This document shows positions 27,440 through 37,810 of a stretch of 43,420 nt of DNA, piece after piece. The notes below the pieces were generated by a model, which saw only the letters and a program-made list of their open reading frames with translations, searched no databases and was not told the DNA's origin. Origin of the DNA: Betaproteobacteria bacterium. Lineage in GTDB: Bacteria; Pseudomonadota; Gammaproteobacteria; Burkholderiales; Gallionellaceae. Positions within the stretch are counted from its first letter, which is position 1, and each line of letters opens with the position of its first letter. Made by a program: the position numbers and the translations under genes. The DNA lies in NCBI GenBank assembly GCA_020055845.1, contig JAGVIV010000118.1:1-43420 (forward strand). The letters run 5' to 3'.

Positions 27440-29407
27440 TTACCTCCCTAGATCTAACACCGTATCAAACAGCGTATTGGATATCTGCATCGCCTTGCCC
27501 GCAGCCTGATAAGCGCGCTGATAGCGCATCAGATTGGCAGCTTCCTCGTCCAGATTCACACCGGAAAAAGATTGCTGAGTGGCGACCGACTGTTCGGCCA
27601 TACTGGTTTGCGCGGTGCTGGTCACTTGCAATTCGCGCGTCTTATTCCCCACGTCACTCACCCATTGCGCATAAGCGCCCTGGAATGTCGTGGTCGCCCC
27701 GCCGCCTTCCGGTGCTCCCAACGTATTTTTGGTCTGCAACTCCGCCATCACCAGCGCGTTTCTACCGTCTGCCGTGGCATTGTTGTTCGCCCCGACGGTA
27801 AAGCTGTCGCCCGCCGCAGGAACACCGCTGATTTGCGCTGTCCAACCGTTGAAATTGATGTCCTGCCCGTCAGCATACGCCACCCCCGTGGCGATATTCG
27901 CGCCGGCTTTTGCATCGAACACATCGAACGTCGTTGGGCTGGTGAAATTGATGGTGACCGGATTTTTAAGATTCACGTCCGTCCCGGGATGTGCCGGGTC
28001 GCGCATTCCGGAAGGCGCGCTCACCGCCCCCTCGGAAATCTTGGCATTACCCTGGTTGCTCAAATCCGCATTCGTGCGTATGGGCAAACCGGCTGCAATT
28101 TTGGACGGGTCGGTGACTCCCACAGAAATATCGCGCGCGCCGTTGACCGTAGGACGCAACAGATACGTGTCACCCGGCATTGCCCCTTCAGTGGTGCTCA
28201 GGGTCAAACCGTCGACCGCCGTCTCGGGCAGGCCGGAAGGAAAGACTGTTTCTTTATTGTCGGACAAACGTGTCAGGGTGTAACTCGTACCGCCGTCGAA
28301 TCGCAGTTTGTAATCGCTACCCGTCAACGCCGCGTAATCGGCAGGTGCGCCGATGGCGGCAGTCACAACACCGTTACCTTTGTTCAAAGTATTGGAATAG
28401 ACCGCAGGTGTCGGGGGAGTAAAAAAATTCTCGCCCAATGCCCCGTTCAAATCCTGCCCCTGCTGGTGCTGGTGATTCACCACGCCAGCGATACCCATCG
28501 CCACCCGCCCCAAAGCGTTTTGCGAATTGGCCAGCGTCGTATCCCGGAAGGCTAGGAATCCGCCCAGATTCCCTCCCTGCAAGCTGCTCTGCTGCAAAGG
28601 TGTTTTGCTTCCGTCTTTATTGTTGTAGACGATGTCCTGTTTGGAGGGATCTGAGGGCGACTGCGCAAGCGCCAAAGTGAATGCCGCGGTACCCACAACC
28701 AGAGACTGTCCGTTGCCGACGAACACGTTATAAGCACCGTCACTCTGCCGCACCACGGTCGCTTTGACCTCGGCATTCAGTTTGCTGACCAGCTGATCAC
28801 GCTGGTCGAGCAAGTCATTGGGCGGTTGTCCGCTGGCCGCTGTTTGCATCACGATATTGTTGTTAAGCGATGCAATCTGCTGCGCGTAACTATTCACTTG
28901 CGAAATGCTGTTCGATATCTGGCTGCTCACGGAATTATTGACATCGATGAAACGCTGGCTCAGAGACTGAAAACGCGCCGCGAGGGAGCCGGCGCTGTTA
29001 AGCATCGCCTGCCGCGCGGGCTGGGACTCTGGAGAGGTCGACACATTGTTCACCGCGCCGAAAAAATCCTGAATGGCGGGAGAGATTCCCGCGTTCGCAT
29101 CAGCGATGACATTGTCAACCTGCTGGATCTGCGCGTGATACGTATTCAACATCGCCGCCTGGCTTTGTTCCGACAACACCTGCCCGTTGAGAAATTCGCT
29201 GTATGCCCGCTTGACGGTATTCACATCGACACCCTGCCCGAGGTAACCGGCGCCGGTATATTGGGCCTGACGGGTACCCAGCTGAACTTCCTGGCGGGAG
29301 TAGCCCGGTGTGTTTGCATTGGCGATGTTGTGCCCGGTGGTCTGTAACCCCACCTGCGCCGCACCCAGCGCACTCACACTGATTCCCATCACTCCGCTAA
29401 CTGCCAT
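27440..29407 (-). CDS. flgK: Flagellar hook-associated protein 1
   Basis: ALGAAQVGLQTTGHNIANANTPGYSRQEV; C-terminal SGVNLDEEAANLMRYQRAYQAAGKAMQ. Confidence 0.97.
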   Translation of the reverse strand: MAVSGVMGISVSALGAAQVGLQTTGHNIANANTPGYSRQEVQLGTRQAQYTGAGYLGQGVDVNTVKRAYSEFLNGQVLSEQSQAAMLNTYHAQIQQVDNVIADANAGISPAIQDFFGAVNNVSTSPESQPARQAMLNSAGSLAARFQSLSQRFIDVNNSVSSQISNSISQVNSYAQQIASLNNNIVMQTAASGQPPNDLLDQRDQLVSKLNAEVKATVVRQSDGAYNVFVGNGQSLVVGTAAFTLALAQSPSDPSKQDIVYNNKDGSKTPLQQSSLQGGNLGGFLAFRDTTLANSQNALGRVAMGIAGVVNHQHQQGQDLNGALGENFFTPPTPAVYSNTLNKGNGVVTAAIGAPADYAALTGSDYKLRFDGGTSYTLTRLSDNKETVFPSGLPETAVDGLTLSTTEGAMPGDTYLLRPTVNGARDISVGVTDPSKIAAGLPIRTNADLSNQGNAKISEGAVSAPSGMRDPAHPGTDVNLKNPVTINFTSPTTFDVFDAKAGANIATGVAYADGQDINFNGWTAQISGVPAAGDSFTVGANNNATADGRNALVMAELQTKNTLGAPEGGGATTTFQGAYAQWVSDVGNKTRELQVTSTAQTSMAEQSVATQQSFSGVNLDEEAANLMRYQRAYQAAGKAMQISNTLFDTVLDLGR

Positions 29408-29489
29408 GATCCTCTCCTACCGCTCCACTCGGGAGCTTCTCTCGCTTACTATCGGCAATATTCCTACGAACTTTAATCACATCGGCGCA

Positions 29490-30332
29490 TCAGGCGAGCG
29501 TGTTGACGCTCTTGATTACCTTGTTCAATTTCTCGGCATAGTGCGGGTCTGTCGCATAACCGGCCTGCTGCAAAGCCGTCGCAAAGCCCTGAGCACTGTC
29601 GCCACGTTTCAACACCTCTGAATAACGCGGATTGTTGCTCAGCGTATTGGCATAATCTTTAAAGCCGTCGGCATACGAGTCATACGCGCGAAATTTCTCC
29701 ACCTGCTTGTGCGCCACACCATTGTGGTATTCCGTGGTCATAACCTCGGCCACTTTGCCGTTCCAGCTCGCACCGGCTTTGATACCGAACAGATTGTGGC
29801 TGTTCGTACCGTCCGCCATTTTGATCTCGCGCCGCCCCCAGCCGCTTTCCAGCGCGGCCTGACCAACCATCAGATGGGCCGGAACACCTGTTGCCTGACT
29901 GGCCTGTTCAGCATGCGGCATAAGTTTTTTAACAAAATCCTGCTGGAAGTTTTCGTTGTACGCAGAAGGGATAGAGGTCTTCACCCCGGCACCGGACACG
30001 CCGGGTGCGGCGGCATCGGCTCCCATGGAAGAGTGCTGCAATTGACGCACCATCACGGCAGCCAAGCCTACACCATGTCCCGACGACATACTTTGCGCCA
30101 ATTGTTGATCCAGCATTCCAGTGAACATCTTGGTCTGCTCGTTATCGAACATACCTTCTTGCGGGGTCGCTTCACGCATGCTTTTCAACATCATGTTCAG
30201 GAACACCTGCTCAAACTGCTGTGCCGCTCCTTTCAGCGCCTGATCCGGCGACTGTTTGGATTGCAGACGCAGCTTGTCCAAGCCTTGCGCGCCAATTGCC
30301 AAACTGCCGATATCATTCACCGAATTACTCAT
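29490..30332 (-). CDS. flgJ: Rod-binding/peptidoglycan hydrolase FlgJ
   Basis: N-terminal AAQQFEQVFLNMMLKSMREATP rod-binding domain; C-terminal AALESGWGRREIKMADGTNSHNLFGIKAG glucosaminidase domain. Confidence 0.96.
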   Translation of the reverse strand: MSNSVNDIGSLAIGAQGLDKLRLQSKQSPDQALKGAAQQFEQVFLNMMLKSMREATPQEGMFDNEQTKMFTGMLDQQLAQSMSSGHGVGLAAVMVRQLQHSSMGADAAAPGVSGAGVKTSIPSAYNENFQQDFVKKLMPHAEQASQATGVPAHLMVGQAALESGWGRREIKMADGTNSHNLFGIKAGASWNGKVAEVMTTEYHNGVAHKQVEKFRAYDSYADGFKDYANTLSNNPRYSEVLKRGDSAQGFATALQQAGYATDPHYAEKLNKVIKSVNTLA

Positions 30333-30361
30333 GATTGTGATTCCGTCTTACACTGATTTGT

Positions 30362-31414
30362 TTAAATAATCTCAAGCTCGGCGCGCAATGCACCGGCCGA
30401 TTTCATCGCTTGCAAAATCGCCAGCATATCCTGCGCCGTGGCACCAATGGAATTCAACGCGCTCACCACGTCAGCCAATGCCACCCCGCGCTTCAAGTGC
30501 ACCAAACTACCCTTGTCGGCATTGGCCTTGATTGCATCCTTGGCCAGCGCGCTTTCAGCGTTGATCACCACCGACAGATTACCATGCGCCACCGCGCAAT
30601 CATCCAGTCTCACCGACTGATTCATCACCACCGAACCGGTACGCGCATTGATAATCACTCTTGCAACAGGCTGTGCCGCCGCCACCTGCAGATTTTCCAC
30701 ACGCGAGATGAATGCCACGCGCGCGCCACCCACAGGTGCTTTGATCTGTATCGTACGCCCATCCAGTGCAGTTGCAATCTCCGTTTCCGGGGATATCTCG
30801 CGATTCACTGCATCAGCCAGACGTGCTGCCGTGGTGAAGTCACCGCTATTCAGCTCAAGATAGATGAAATCACCCTGTCCTACTGCAGTCGGCACCAAAC
30901 GTTCCACCGTTGCGCCGCCGGGAATACGCCCTACGATCAGATGATTGACATCATTTTTCGAGTTACCTGCCGCAGCAACCAGCAGACTACCCTGCCCTAT
31001 CGCGTACACCTGACCATCCGCACCTTTGAGCGGAGTCATCAGCAGGGTTCCTCCGCGCAGACTCTTGGCATTGCCGAAAGACGACACGGTGATGTCTATA
31101 GCTTGGCCGGGACGCGCGAAAGCGGGCAGCGCCGCAGTCACAGTCACCGCAGCGACATTTTTCAACTGCAGACTGGTACCGGGCGGCAAGTTCACCCCCA
31201 TCTGCGCGAGCATGGTCAGCGTGCTGTTCAGCGTGAAAGGCGCTTGTGTGGTTTGATCACCCGTTCCGTCCAAACCCACGACCAGACCGTAACCAAGCAA
31301 TTGGTTCTCGCGTACGCCCAAGACACTCGCCATATCTTTGATGCGCTCAGCCGCCACATCCAGCGACAACAAGGTCATCGATACGAGCAACAGCCATTTA
31401 AATAATGTTTTCAT
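30362..31414 (-). CDS. flgI: Flagellar P-ring protein
   Basis: GLVVGLDGTGDQTTQAPFTLNSTLTMLAQMGVNLPP; NARTGSVVMNQSVRL. Confidence 0.97.
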   Translation of the reverse strand: MKTLFKWLLLVSMTLLSLDVAAERIKDMASVLGVRENQLLGYGLVVGLDGTGDQTTQAPFTLNSTLTMLAQMGVNLPPGTSLQLKNVAAVTVTAALPAFARPGQAIDITVSSFGNAKSLRGGTLLMTPLKGADGQVYAIGQGSLLVAAAGNSKNDVNHLIVGRIPGGATVERLVPTAVGQGDFIYLELNSGDFTTAARLADAVNREISPETEIATALDGRTIQIKAPVGGARVAFISRVENLQVAAAQPVARVIINARTGSVVMNQSVRLDDCAVAHGNLSVVINAESALAKDAIKANADKGSLVHLKRGVALADVVSALNSIGATAQDMLAILQAMKSAGALRAELEII

Positions 31415-31422
31415 GATGCCTC

Positions 31423-32046
31423 CTAGAAATACAGTTTCTTCGGTGCAAAGAATCGGCTCAAACGACTGAACAGTGTCGGTGGCGCATTCGGTGAATCGAT
31501 GTTGTCCGCATTACGGTATTCAATCTGCACATCTGCCACTTGCGTTGAAAGCACCGTGTTCTTTGCCGAGATAGCATCAGGATTGACCGTGCCCGAAAAG
31601 CGAATATATTCAAAATTCGACTCACCGTTGGCATACTTAACCAGCTTGTCGCCGCACACCAGCAACTTTCCGTTGTCCATCACCACAATCACGGTGGCAA
31701 TGATTTCGCCGGAAAATACACTGCTGCTTTCGGAGCCGCCGGCTTTCTCGCTCTTGCTCGGCAGATCAGCGCTCACGCCAGTAGATTTTCCCGCATTTTT
31801 ACTGGACTTTTCCGTTTGCGCCGTAATCTCGCCCAGCGTGATTGTCAGCTCGTCGCCCACGTTGCGGGCATGGCGATCCTCGAATAATGGACGACTGGCA
31901 CTCGCCTGAAAAATACTGCCGTTATTCAATGCGGGGGCCTTCTGCGCAAGCGGGCAGGAGGTCAGAGGTGTCTTGGTGCGGATAGGGGTACATCCGACCA
32001 GTAACAACATCGCGACCAATAATATCCAGCTTGTTAGATTACGCAT
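31423..32046 (-). CDS. flgH: Flagellar L-ring lipoprotein
   Basis: Lipobox LLLVGC; RNVGDELTITLGE; GNLLVCGDK-like segment, FIRFSGTVNPDAIS-like segment. Confidence 0.96.
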   Translation of the reverse strand: MRNLTSWILLVAMLLLVGCTPIRTKTPLTSCPLAQKAPALNNGSIFQASASRPLFEDRHARNVGDELTITLGEITAQTEKSSKNAGKSTGVSADLPSKSEKAGGSESSSVFSGEIIATVIVVMDNGKLLVCGDKLVKYANGESNFEYIRFSGTVNPDAISAKNTVLSTQVADVQIEYRNADNIDSPNAPPTLFSRLSRFFAPKKLYF

Positions 32047-32074
32047 GGCAAATCTCCTAAAACTTGGGTTCCGA

Positions 32075-32857
32075 TTATATCTGGGACAATTTCTGCAGCA
32101 TCTGATCCGAGGTAGTGATGGCCTTGGAGTTAATCTCGTACGCGCGCTGAGTTTGAATCATGTTCACCAGCTCTTCCACGACATTCACATTAGAGGTCTC
32201 CACAAAACCCTGACCCAATGTTCCCGTGCCGTTCGTGCCGGGAGCCGCCGTGCTCGGGGCACCGGAAGAAGAGGTTTCCAGATACAGATTTTGGCCGTTA
32301 CTTTGCAGGCCGGTAGGGTTGATGAACGTCGCCAGTTGCATCTGGCCCACTTGCACCGGAGCGACGCTGCCGGCTTGCGTCACCGACACTACACCGTCTT
32401 GTCCTATCGTCACGCTGGAGGCGTTTGCCGGAATCGTAATCGCCGGCTGCACCACAAAGCCGCTGGATGTCACCAGCTGCCCCTGCCCGTCCGTTTGGAA
32501 AGAACCGTCGCGCGTGTATCCGGTCGCGCCATCCGGCATCAGTACCGGAAAGAAACCGCTGCCCTGAATCGCCACATCCAGCTTGTTCCCTGTCTGCGCG
32601 AGATTACCCTGGGTATGAATACGCTCTGCAGCGACCGGACGCACACCGGTACCGATCTGTAAGCCGGATGGAAGCTGCGTCTGCTGCGAGGACTGAGCTC
32701 CTGGCTGACGGATATTTTGATACAACAAATCTTCAAATACGGCCCGCGAACGCTTAAAACCGTTGGTGCTCACGTTGGCCAAGTTATTGGCGACCACATC
32801 CATCTGCGTTTGCTGGGCATCCAACCCGGTCTTGGAAATCCACAAGGAACGAATCAT
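32075..32857 (-). CDS. flgG: Flagellar distal rod protein
   Basis: [47 protein letters not shown]. Confidence 0.98.
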   Translation of the reverse strand: MIRSLWISKTGLDAQQTQMDVVANNLANVSTNGFKRSRAVFEDLLYQNIRQPGAQSSQQTQLPSGLQIGTGVRPVAAERIHTQGNLAQTGNKLDVAIQGSGFFPVLMPDGATGYTRDGSFQTDGQGQLVTSSGFVVQPAITIPANASSVTIGQDGVVSVTQAGSVAPVQVGQMQLATFINPTGLQSNGQNLYLETSSSGAPSTAAPGTNGTGTLGQGFVETSNVNVVEELVNMIQTQRAYEINSKAITTSDQMLQKLSQI

Positions 32858-33074
32858 ATCGGTACTCCTTTATTTTCGGTGCTTCACGAATCTACAGGCA
32901 TAAAGCCATTGCACATGAGCTTATCCTACCGAAAAAGGCATAAACCAATCGAACGATGAGAGGCAGAAAACAGGGCTTATTCGCGCGCAAAGGGAATAAG
33001 CCCGGAACAACAGGGATAACAGACCGGCTAAAAAGCGATCGGAGTGTCCGCCCGCGAGTGCGGGCAGGAAAATA

Positions 33075-33818
33075 TTAGGCGTTGATATTGAGCAACTGGC
33101 TGGCTGATTTGGCGTTGTTATCTGCGGTCTGCAGCAGCTTCATCTGGGTATCAAATTGCCGCGCAAGCGTAATCATATTCACCATTGATTCAACCGCATT
33201 CACGTTACTGCTTTCCAGATTCCCGCCCACCACGGTGACTTTGCCATCGGCATCCGCGGCATTGCCGTCGCGCCGGCGGAACATACCGTCTTCGCCGCGC
33301 TGCATCTCGATTTCAGGGGGATTGGTCAATTTGATGCGGCCCACTTTGACCATCTCCGCCGGCTTGGCACCGGTGGGAACCGTGGAAATCGTGCCGTCTT
33401 TGGCGATGGTGATTTCCGCGTTGGGCGGCAGAGTAATCGGCCCTGAGTCGCCCATCACGTTCAAGCCGCTGCGCGTTTGCAAAATACCGTTGGTGGTGAC
33501 CTGGAAACTGCCGTTGCGGGTATACGCCTCCTTACCATCCGCGCCCTGCACGGCAATCCACCCCTTGCCGTCGATGGCGACATCCAGATCACGCCCGGTG
33601 GGTTCCATCGTACCCGGCGTAAAGTCTGCTCCTGCCACCGAATCCACCACGAAGACACGCGTTGCCAAACCCTCACCTTCCAATGGCACGGCACGAAACG
33701 TGTTGATTGCCGCACGAAAGCCCGGAGTGTTGTTGTTGGCCAAGTTCTCAGATACGGCAGCCTGTTGCTGCAGTATGTGTGAAGCTCCCGTCATCGCGGT
33801 GTATATCAGCCTATCCAT
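33075..33818 (-). CDS. flgF: Flagellar proximal rod protein
   Basis: MDRLIYTAMTGASHILQQQAAVSENLANNNTPGFRAAINTFRAVPL. Confidence 0.97.
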   Translation of the reverse strand: MDRLIYTAMTGASHILQQQAAVSENLANNNTPGFRAAINTFRAVPLEGEGLATRVFVVDSVAGADFTPGTMEPTGRDLDVAIDGKGWIAVQGADGKEAYTRNGSFQVTTNGILQTRSGLNVMGDSGPITLPPNAEITIAKDGTISTVPTGAKPAEMVKVGRIKLTNPPEIEMQRGEDGMFRRRDGNAADADGKVTVVGGNLESSNVNAVESMVNMITLARQFDTQMKLLQTADNNAKSASQLLNINA

Positions 33819-33845
33819 GACATCACTCCCTTAACTCACTCGCTC

Positions 33846-35192
33846 TTAACGCAGATTGGTGATGGTTTGCAGCACGGCATCCTGCGTCTTGATCGACTGA
33901 GCATTCGCCTGATAGACGCGCTGCGCCACAATCATGTTTACCAGCTCACCCGTCAAATCGACGTTGGCATCCTCCACCGCACCGGATTGCAACACCCCCA
34001 AACTGGCCGTACCCGGCGTGCCCGGCAATGGCGTACCCGCCGTGGAAGTCGGAGCCCAGCGGTTGTTACCCAGCGGTTGCAAGCCTTGCGGATTGGCGAA
34101 GTTGGCGATGGTCACCTGACCCAGCTTCTGCGACTGGCCGTTGGTGTAACGTCCCAAGATAGTGCCGTCGGGAGCAATATTAAAACCGCTCGGCATACCC
34201 GTGGTATAGCCATCCTGCACCATCGAACTTACCCCGAAGGCAGAACCGTACTGCGTCGTATTGGAGAAATCGAAGGTCAGCGTCATCGGATCCGCCGCTG
34301 CCGCGATACCGCCACCGGCGGGTGCAGCCAATGGCGGCACAAAGGCCGCAGCCATCGTCAACATGCTACCCGCGGGCAACTTACCCGTGGTATCAAATTG
34401 CAATCCCGCACCCATCGGGCTCGCGCTCGGTGGAACAGTGGCCACCGCGGACGGAGGCTGAATCTGATTGTCGATCGACAAATACACATTCCACGGATTG
34501 ACGCCGGGCGCGGGCGTATTCTTCTGGAAGTACAGCGTGGCCACATGCGGATTGCCCAAACTGTCATAGATCGTTGTCGAAGTCGAATTATTAAATGTCG
34601 TCGAATCTGCCGGGTCAAAACGGAAAGTTCCCGCCGCTCCCGGAGGCAGAGTCGCACCCGCCCCAGCATCCGCAGGCATGGCCGTAACCGCTCCGCGCGC
34701 ATCCACATTCAGACCCGCCATAATATTGGGATGCGGCGAAGTACCGGTCGCCCGCGCCGGAATCTGTGCCGTAGGAATCTGCAAAGGACCAGGAACGCCG
34801 TTCTTATCTATGCCGAACAAACGCATACCCTCGCTGGTCACAATAAAACCGCTGCTGTCTGTCTGGAACTGCCCGTTGCGCGTATAGAACTGCGGCGCAG
34901 TACTGGCGGAAGTACCCAACTGGAAGAAACCCTGACCGCTGATTGCGGTGTCCAGCGAGTTGTTACTTGTGGTTATATTCCCTTGCGAGAACTGCTGCGC
35001 AACGGTCGCCAGCTTGGTACCGATACCTGCAGCCGTACCGGCGGAACCGCCGACAGAGCTCGCATACACATCGGAGAACTGAGCCTGCGACTGTTTAAAG
35101 CCCACGGTATTCGCGTTGGCGACGTTATTGCCGATAACGTCCAGATTCTTGGCTGCTGCATTCAGTCCGCTTAGTCCTTGTTGAAAGCCCAT
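33846..35192 (-). CDS. flgE: Flagellar hook protein
   Basis: MGFQQGLSGLNAAAKNLDVIGNNVANANTVGFKQSQAQFSDVYA; C-terminal NVDLTGELVNMIVAQRVYQANAQSIKTQDAVLQTITNLR. Confidence 0.98.
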   Translation of the reverse strand: MGFQQGLSGLNAAAKNLDVIGNNVANANTVGFKQSQAQFSDVYASSVGGSAGTAAGIGTKLATVAQQFSQGNITTSNNSLDTAISGQGFFQLGTSASTAPQFYTRNGQFQTDSSGFIVTSEGMRLFGIDKNGVPGPLQIPTAQIPARATGTSPHPNIMAGLNVDARGAVTAMPADAGAGATLPPGAAGTFRFDPADSTTFNNSTSTTIYDSLGNPHVATLYFQKNTPAPGVNPWNVYLSIDNQIQPPSAVATVPPSASPMGAGLQFDTTGKLPAGSMLTMAAAFVPPLAAPAGGGIAAAADPMTLTFDFSNTTQYGSAFGVSSMVQDGYTTGMPSGFNIAPDGTILGRYTNGQSQKLGQVTIANFANPQGLQPLGNNRWAPTSTAGTPLPGTPGTASLGVLQSGAVEDANVDLTGELVNMIVAQRVYQANAQSIKTQDAVLQTITNLR

Positions 35193-35251
35193 GTTGTTCT
35201 CCTTTGATTTACTTGGCTCCGCAGCGCATCAGCGCAGCGGAGTTACCCGAT

Positions 35252-36025
35252 TTACAAAACTTGTTTTACATCCGACAGATTGAATATGCCCAATTTACCC
35301 ACATCCAGTTTGGCACCACCGGTTCCGGGTGCCACTCCACTCACCATGCCGAAAGACAGTGTTGTGGCAGCGGAAGTCTTGTCTCCGGCGACCGCTTCAG
35401 CAGAAATTTTATAAGTACCGTCCGCCAGTTCCTTGCCCGCATCATCCATCCCGTCCCAAGCCAGTGGTACCACGCCGGGCTTTTGCGCACCCATCTGCAT
35501 CGTACGCACCACATTATTGGCGCCGTCTTTGATAAGCACCTTGACGGAATCCGCGCCCTGGGCGAGATCCAGACCTCCGACCGCCTGGCCTTTACTAAGA
35601 TCCATCGTCGAACCGGGGACCAGCGCACCCCGTCCAATCATGCTGGTAGCCGACATAGCCTGACCTGCCGACATACTGTCGCTCAATGCTTTAAGGGTGG
35701 AATTAACCTTGTCGATGCCGCTCACCGTACTCAGTTGCGCCATCTGCGACGTGACTTGTGCGTTGTCCATAGGATTAAGCGGATCCTGATTCTTCATCTG
35801 GGTCACCAATAGCTTCAGAAAGCGATCCTGAGTATTGGCACCGCCGCTTGCTGCATCGGCGGCCGCAGCGGCCTGGCCTGCTGCAGTCTTATTCGCGCCC
35901 TGCGCCGGATTAGCTGCGCCGGCCTGCGCGGCCGCCATCTTGTTCGCCCCCTGTACCGCACTCACACTATTTGCGGAGGGTAATGCCGCCCCTACCGAAC
36001 CCGGACCTTGAACATTGTTAACCAT
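35252..36025 (-). CDS. flgD: Flagellar hook capping/assembly protein
   Basis: DRFLKLLVTQMKNQDPLNPMDNAQVTSQMAQLSTVSGIDKVN; located between flgE and flgC. Confidence 0.96.
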   Translation of the reverse strand: MVNNVQGPGSVGAALPSANSVSAVQGANKMAAAQAGAANPAQGANKTAAGQAAAAADAASGGANTQDRFLKLLVTQMKNQDPLNPMDNAQVTSQMAQLSTVSGIDKVNSTLKALSDSMSAGQAMSATSMIGRGALVPGSTMDLSKGQAVGGLDLAQGADSVKVLIKDGANNVVRTMQMGAQKPGVVPLAWDGMDDAGKELADGTYKISAEAVAGDKTSAATTLSFGMVSGVAPGTGGAKLDVGKLGIFNLSDVKQVL

Positions 36026-36036
36026 GAAAATTCTCC

Positions 36037-36441
36037 TTATTGTCCAATCGTGAGCGTCTTAAGCAACAAAGCCTTCGACGTATTCATCACATCCACGTTA
36101 TTTTGATAGGAACGCGATGCCGAAATCATATTCACCATCTCATCCACCGGATTCACATTGGGCATCGTGACATAGCCCTGCTCGTTCGCCATGGGATGCT
36201 TGGGGTCATACACCATCTTCATCGGTGCAGAATCTTCGACTACCGCATCGACCTTGACCCCCTGCCCCGGCTGTCCGGCAAAAGAAGTGGTGCTAAAGAC
36301 CACTTGCTTCGCATGATACGGCTGCCCGTCCGGCCCGGTCGTACTTTCCACGTTGGCCAGATTACTGGCCACCACGTTAAGCCGCTGCGACTGCGCCGTC
36401 ATCGCCGAGCCTGAAATGTTAAATATATTAAACAATGACAT
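36037..36441 (-). CDS. flgC: Flagellar rod protein
   Basis: [63 protein letters not shown]. Confidence 0.98.
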   Translation of the reverse strand: MSLFNIFNISGSAMTAQSQRLNVVASNLANVESTTGPDGQPYHAKQVVFSTTSFAGQPGQGVKVDAVVEDSAPMKMVYDPKHPMANEQGYVTMPNVNPVDEMVNMISASRSYQNNVDVMNTSKALLLKTLTIGQ

Positions 36442-36446
36442 GATGA

Positions 36447-36851
36447 TTATCCTTGTAAAGCCGCCAAGACGTCTTTGGTGCGATCACTCACAAATCGCAC
36501 ACTTGCCTCGTAACGCAAAGCATTGTCAGCGAACTGCGCCCGTTCCACATCCATATCCACCGTATTACCGTCGGCACTCGGCTGCAGCACACTGCGATAT
36601 AATACTGGCGCGCCCATCACCGTATCACTATCACTGGTATCCAGATTCGCACCCGAACTCCCAGCCATTTGCAGCCTGCTTCCGTTCCCGGTGATCGCAC
36701 CTTGCAAGGCACTGGCGAAATCAATATCCTTCGCCTTGTAATTAGGGGTGTCCGCATTGGCGATATTGGATGCGATCAACTCCTGCCGGGCAGCGCGCAG
36801 ATTTAGCGCGGCCTGATGAAATTGGAACATGTTATCGATTCTGCTACTCAT
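36447..36851 (-). CDS. flgB: Flagellar rod protein
   Basis: [39 protein letters not shown]. Confidence 0.98.
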   Translation of the reverse strand: MSSRIDNMFQFHQAALNLRAARQELIASNIANADTPNYKAKDIDFASALQGAITGNGSRLQMAGSSGANLDTSDSDTVMGAPVLYRSVLQPSADGNTVDMDVERAQFADNALRYEASVRFVSDRTKDVLAALQG

Positions 36852-36992
36852 TTTCGGCGACCTCCCTAATACTCACCACTTCCATGACCTGCATACTAAA
36901 CTCAGCCCGTCTTCTGGCATCCTGCAATTAGAGGTGAAAAAGCACCTTACTTCCACCTTTAGGCAAAGCGATTTAAGGACGACAATAGCATC

Positions 36993-37676
36993 ATGAAAAA
37001 ACGGATCATTATATTTCTCTGTCTCTTGTCTTTATCTAGCGCAGCCTTGGCCGCGGAAAAGCAAAGCCACGCCGAGATACACCGGGTGGCCATGGAGTTC
37101 CTCCAAGCCAAAACACAGGATATACAGGGGAAAGTGAGCCTCAAAGTCGAAGATATAGACCCGCGTGTTGCCTTCCCCCCCTGCTCCCAACTGGAGGCAT
37201 TCCTCCCCACGGGCGCGCAGATGCGCGGAAAAACCAGTATCGGCATCCGTTGCAACGAAAAAACCTCATGGTCATTGTTTATTCCCGCCAGCATCACGGT
37301 GACGATGAATATGCTGGTCTCGAGCAGAGCGCTGCAACAAGGGACGGTCATTGGCAGCGGCGATTTCAGCATCCAATCGGGCGAGCTCACCCAGCCCGGT
37401 ATCATCACCGATGCCACCCAGGTCACCGGCCAAGTCCTTAAATTCAGCATCGGTGCCGGACAGCTATTCAAACAAGACATGTTTCGCGCGCCCTATGCGG
37501 TGACACAGGGACAAACGGTACAACTGTTTTCGGAAGGTGGCGGTATCACGCTGCGCAGCGAGGGCAAAGCCCTGAACAATGCCGCGGCAGGACAAACCAC
37601 CCAGGTTAAAGTTGCCTCCGGGCAGGTTATCAACGGCATCGCCAGAGAAAACGGAACTGTGGAAGTTCGCCCCTGA
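36993..37676 (+). CDS. flgA: Flagellar P-ring assembly chaperone
   Basis: Signal peptide; SAF-like domain, VLVSSRALQQGTVI-like and C-terminal QTTQVKVASGQVINGIARENGTVEV; divergent from flgB. Confidence 0.95.
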   Translation: MKKRIIIFLCLLSLSSAALAAEKQSHAEIHRVAMEFLQAKTQDIQGKVSLKVEDIDPRVAFPPCSQLEAFLPTGAQMRGKTSIGIRCNEKTSWSLFIPASITVTMNMLVSSRALQQGTVIGSGDFSIQSGELTQPGIITDATQVTGQVLKFSIGAGQLFKQDMFRAPYAVTQGQTVQLFSEGGGITLRSEGKALNNAAAGQTTQVKVASGQVINGIARENGTVEVRP

Positions 37677-37749
37677 TGTCCATTTACTCTGATACAACAG
37701 TGCGTTATTGTACGAACCTGCGATTTGAAAAAAATTTACAGGTTCACCC

Positions 37750-37776
37750 TAAAGTTTCTCCACAAGATGCCGATGA
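37750..37776 (+). promoter_or_regulatory. Sigma-28 (FliA) promoter upstream of flgM
   Basis: TAAAGTTT-N11-GCCGATGA, one mismatch from consensus TAAAGTTT-N11-GCCGATAA, 34 bp before the flgM ATG. Confidence 0.85.
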
Positions 37777-37810
37777 AGCATATGACTAGGACAGTTGAGA
37801 GGTGATTCAA

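Noticed and set aside
27572-28555. 327-aa plus-strand ORF
   Set aside because: Antisense to flgK with no domain features.
30410-31405. 331-aa plus-strand ORF
   Set aside because: Antisense to flgI with no domain features.
33050-33066. CCCGC-GAGT-GCGGG hairpin between flgF and flgG
   Set aside because: Short stem with no T-tract on the transcribed strand; too weak to call as a terminator or a repeat family member.
33867-35174. 435-aa plus-strand ORF
   Set aside because: Antisense shadow of flgE; Arg-rich and low complexity.
36885-36960. Possible sigma-54 promoter (CTGGCATCCTGCAATT) near flgB/flgA
   Set aside because: GG-to-GC spacing is shorter than the invariant -24/-12 geometry and the surrounding bases do not fit.
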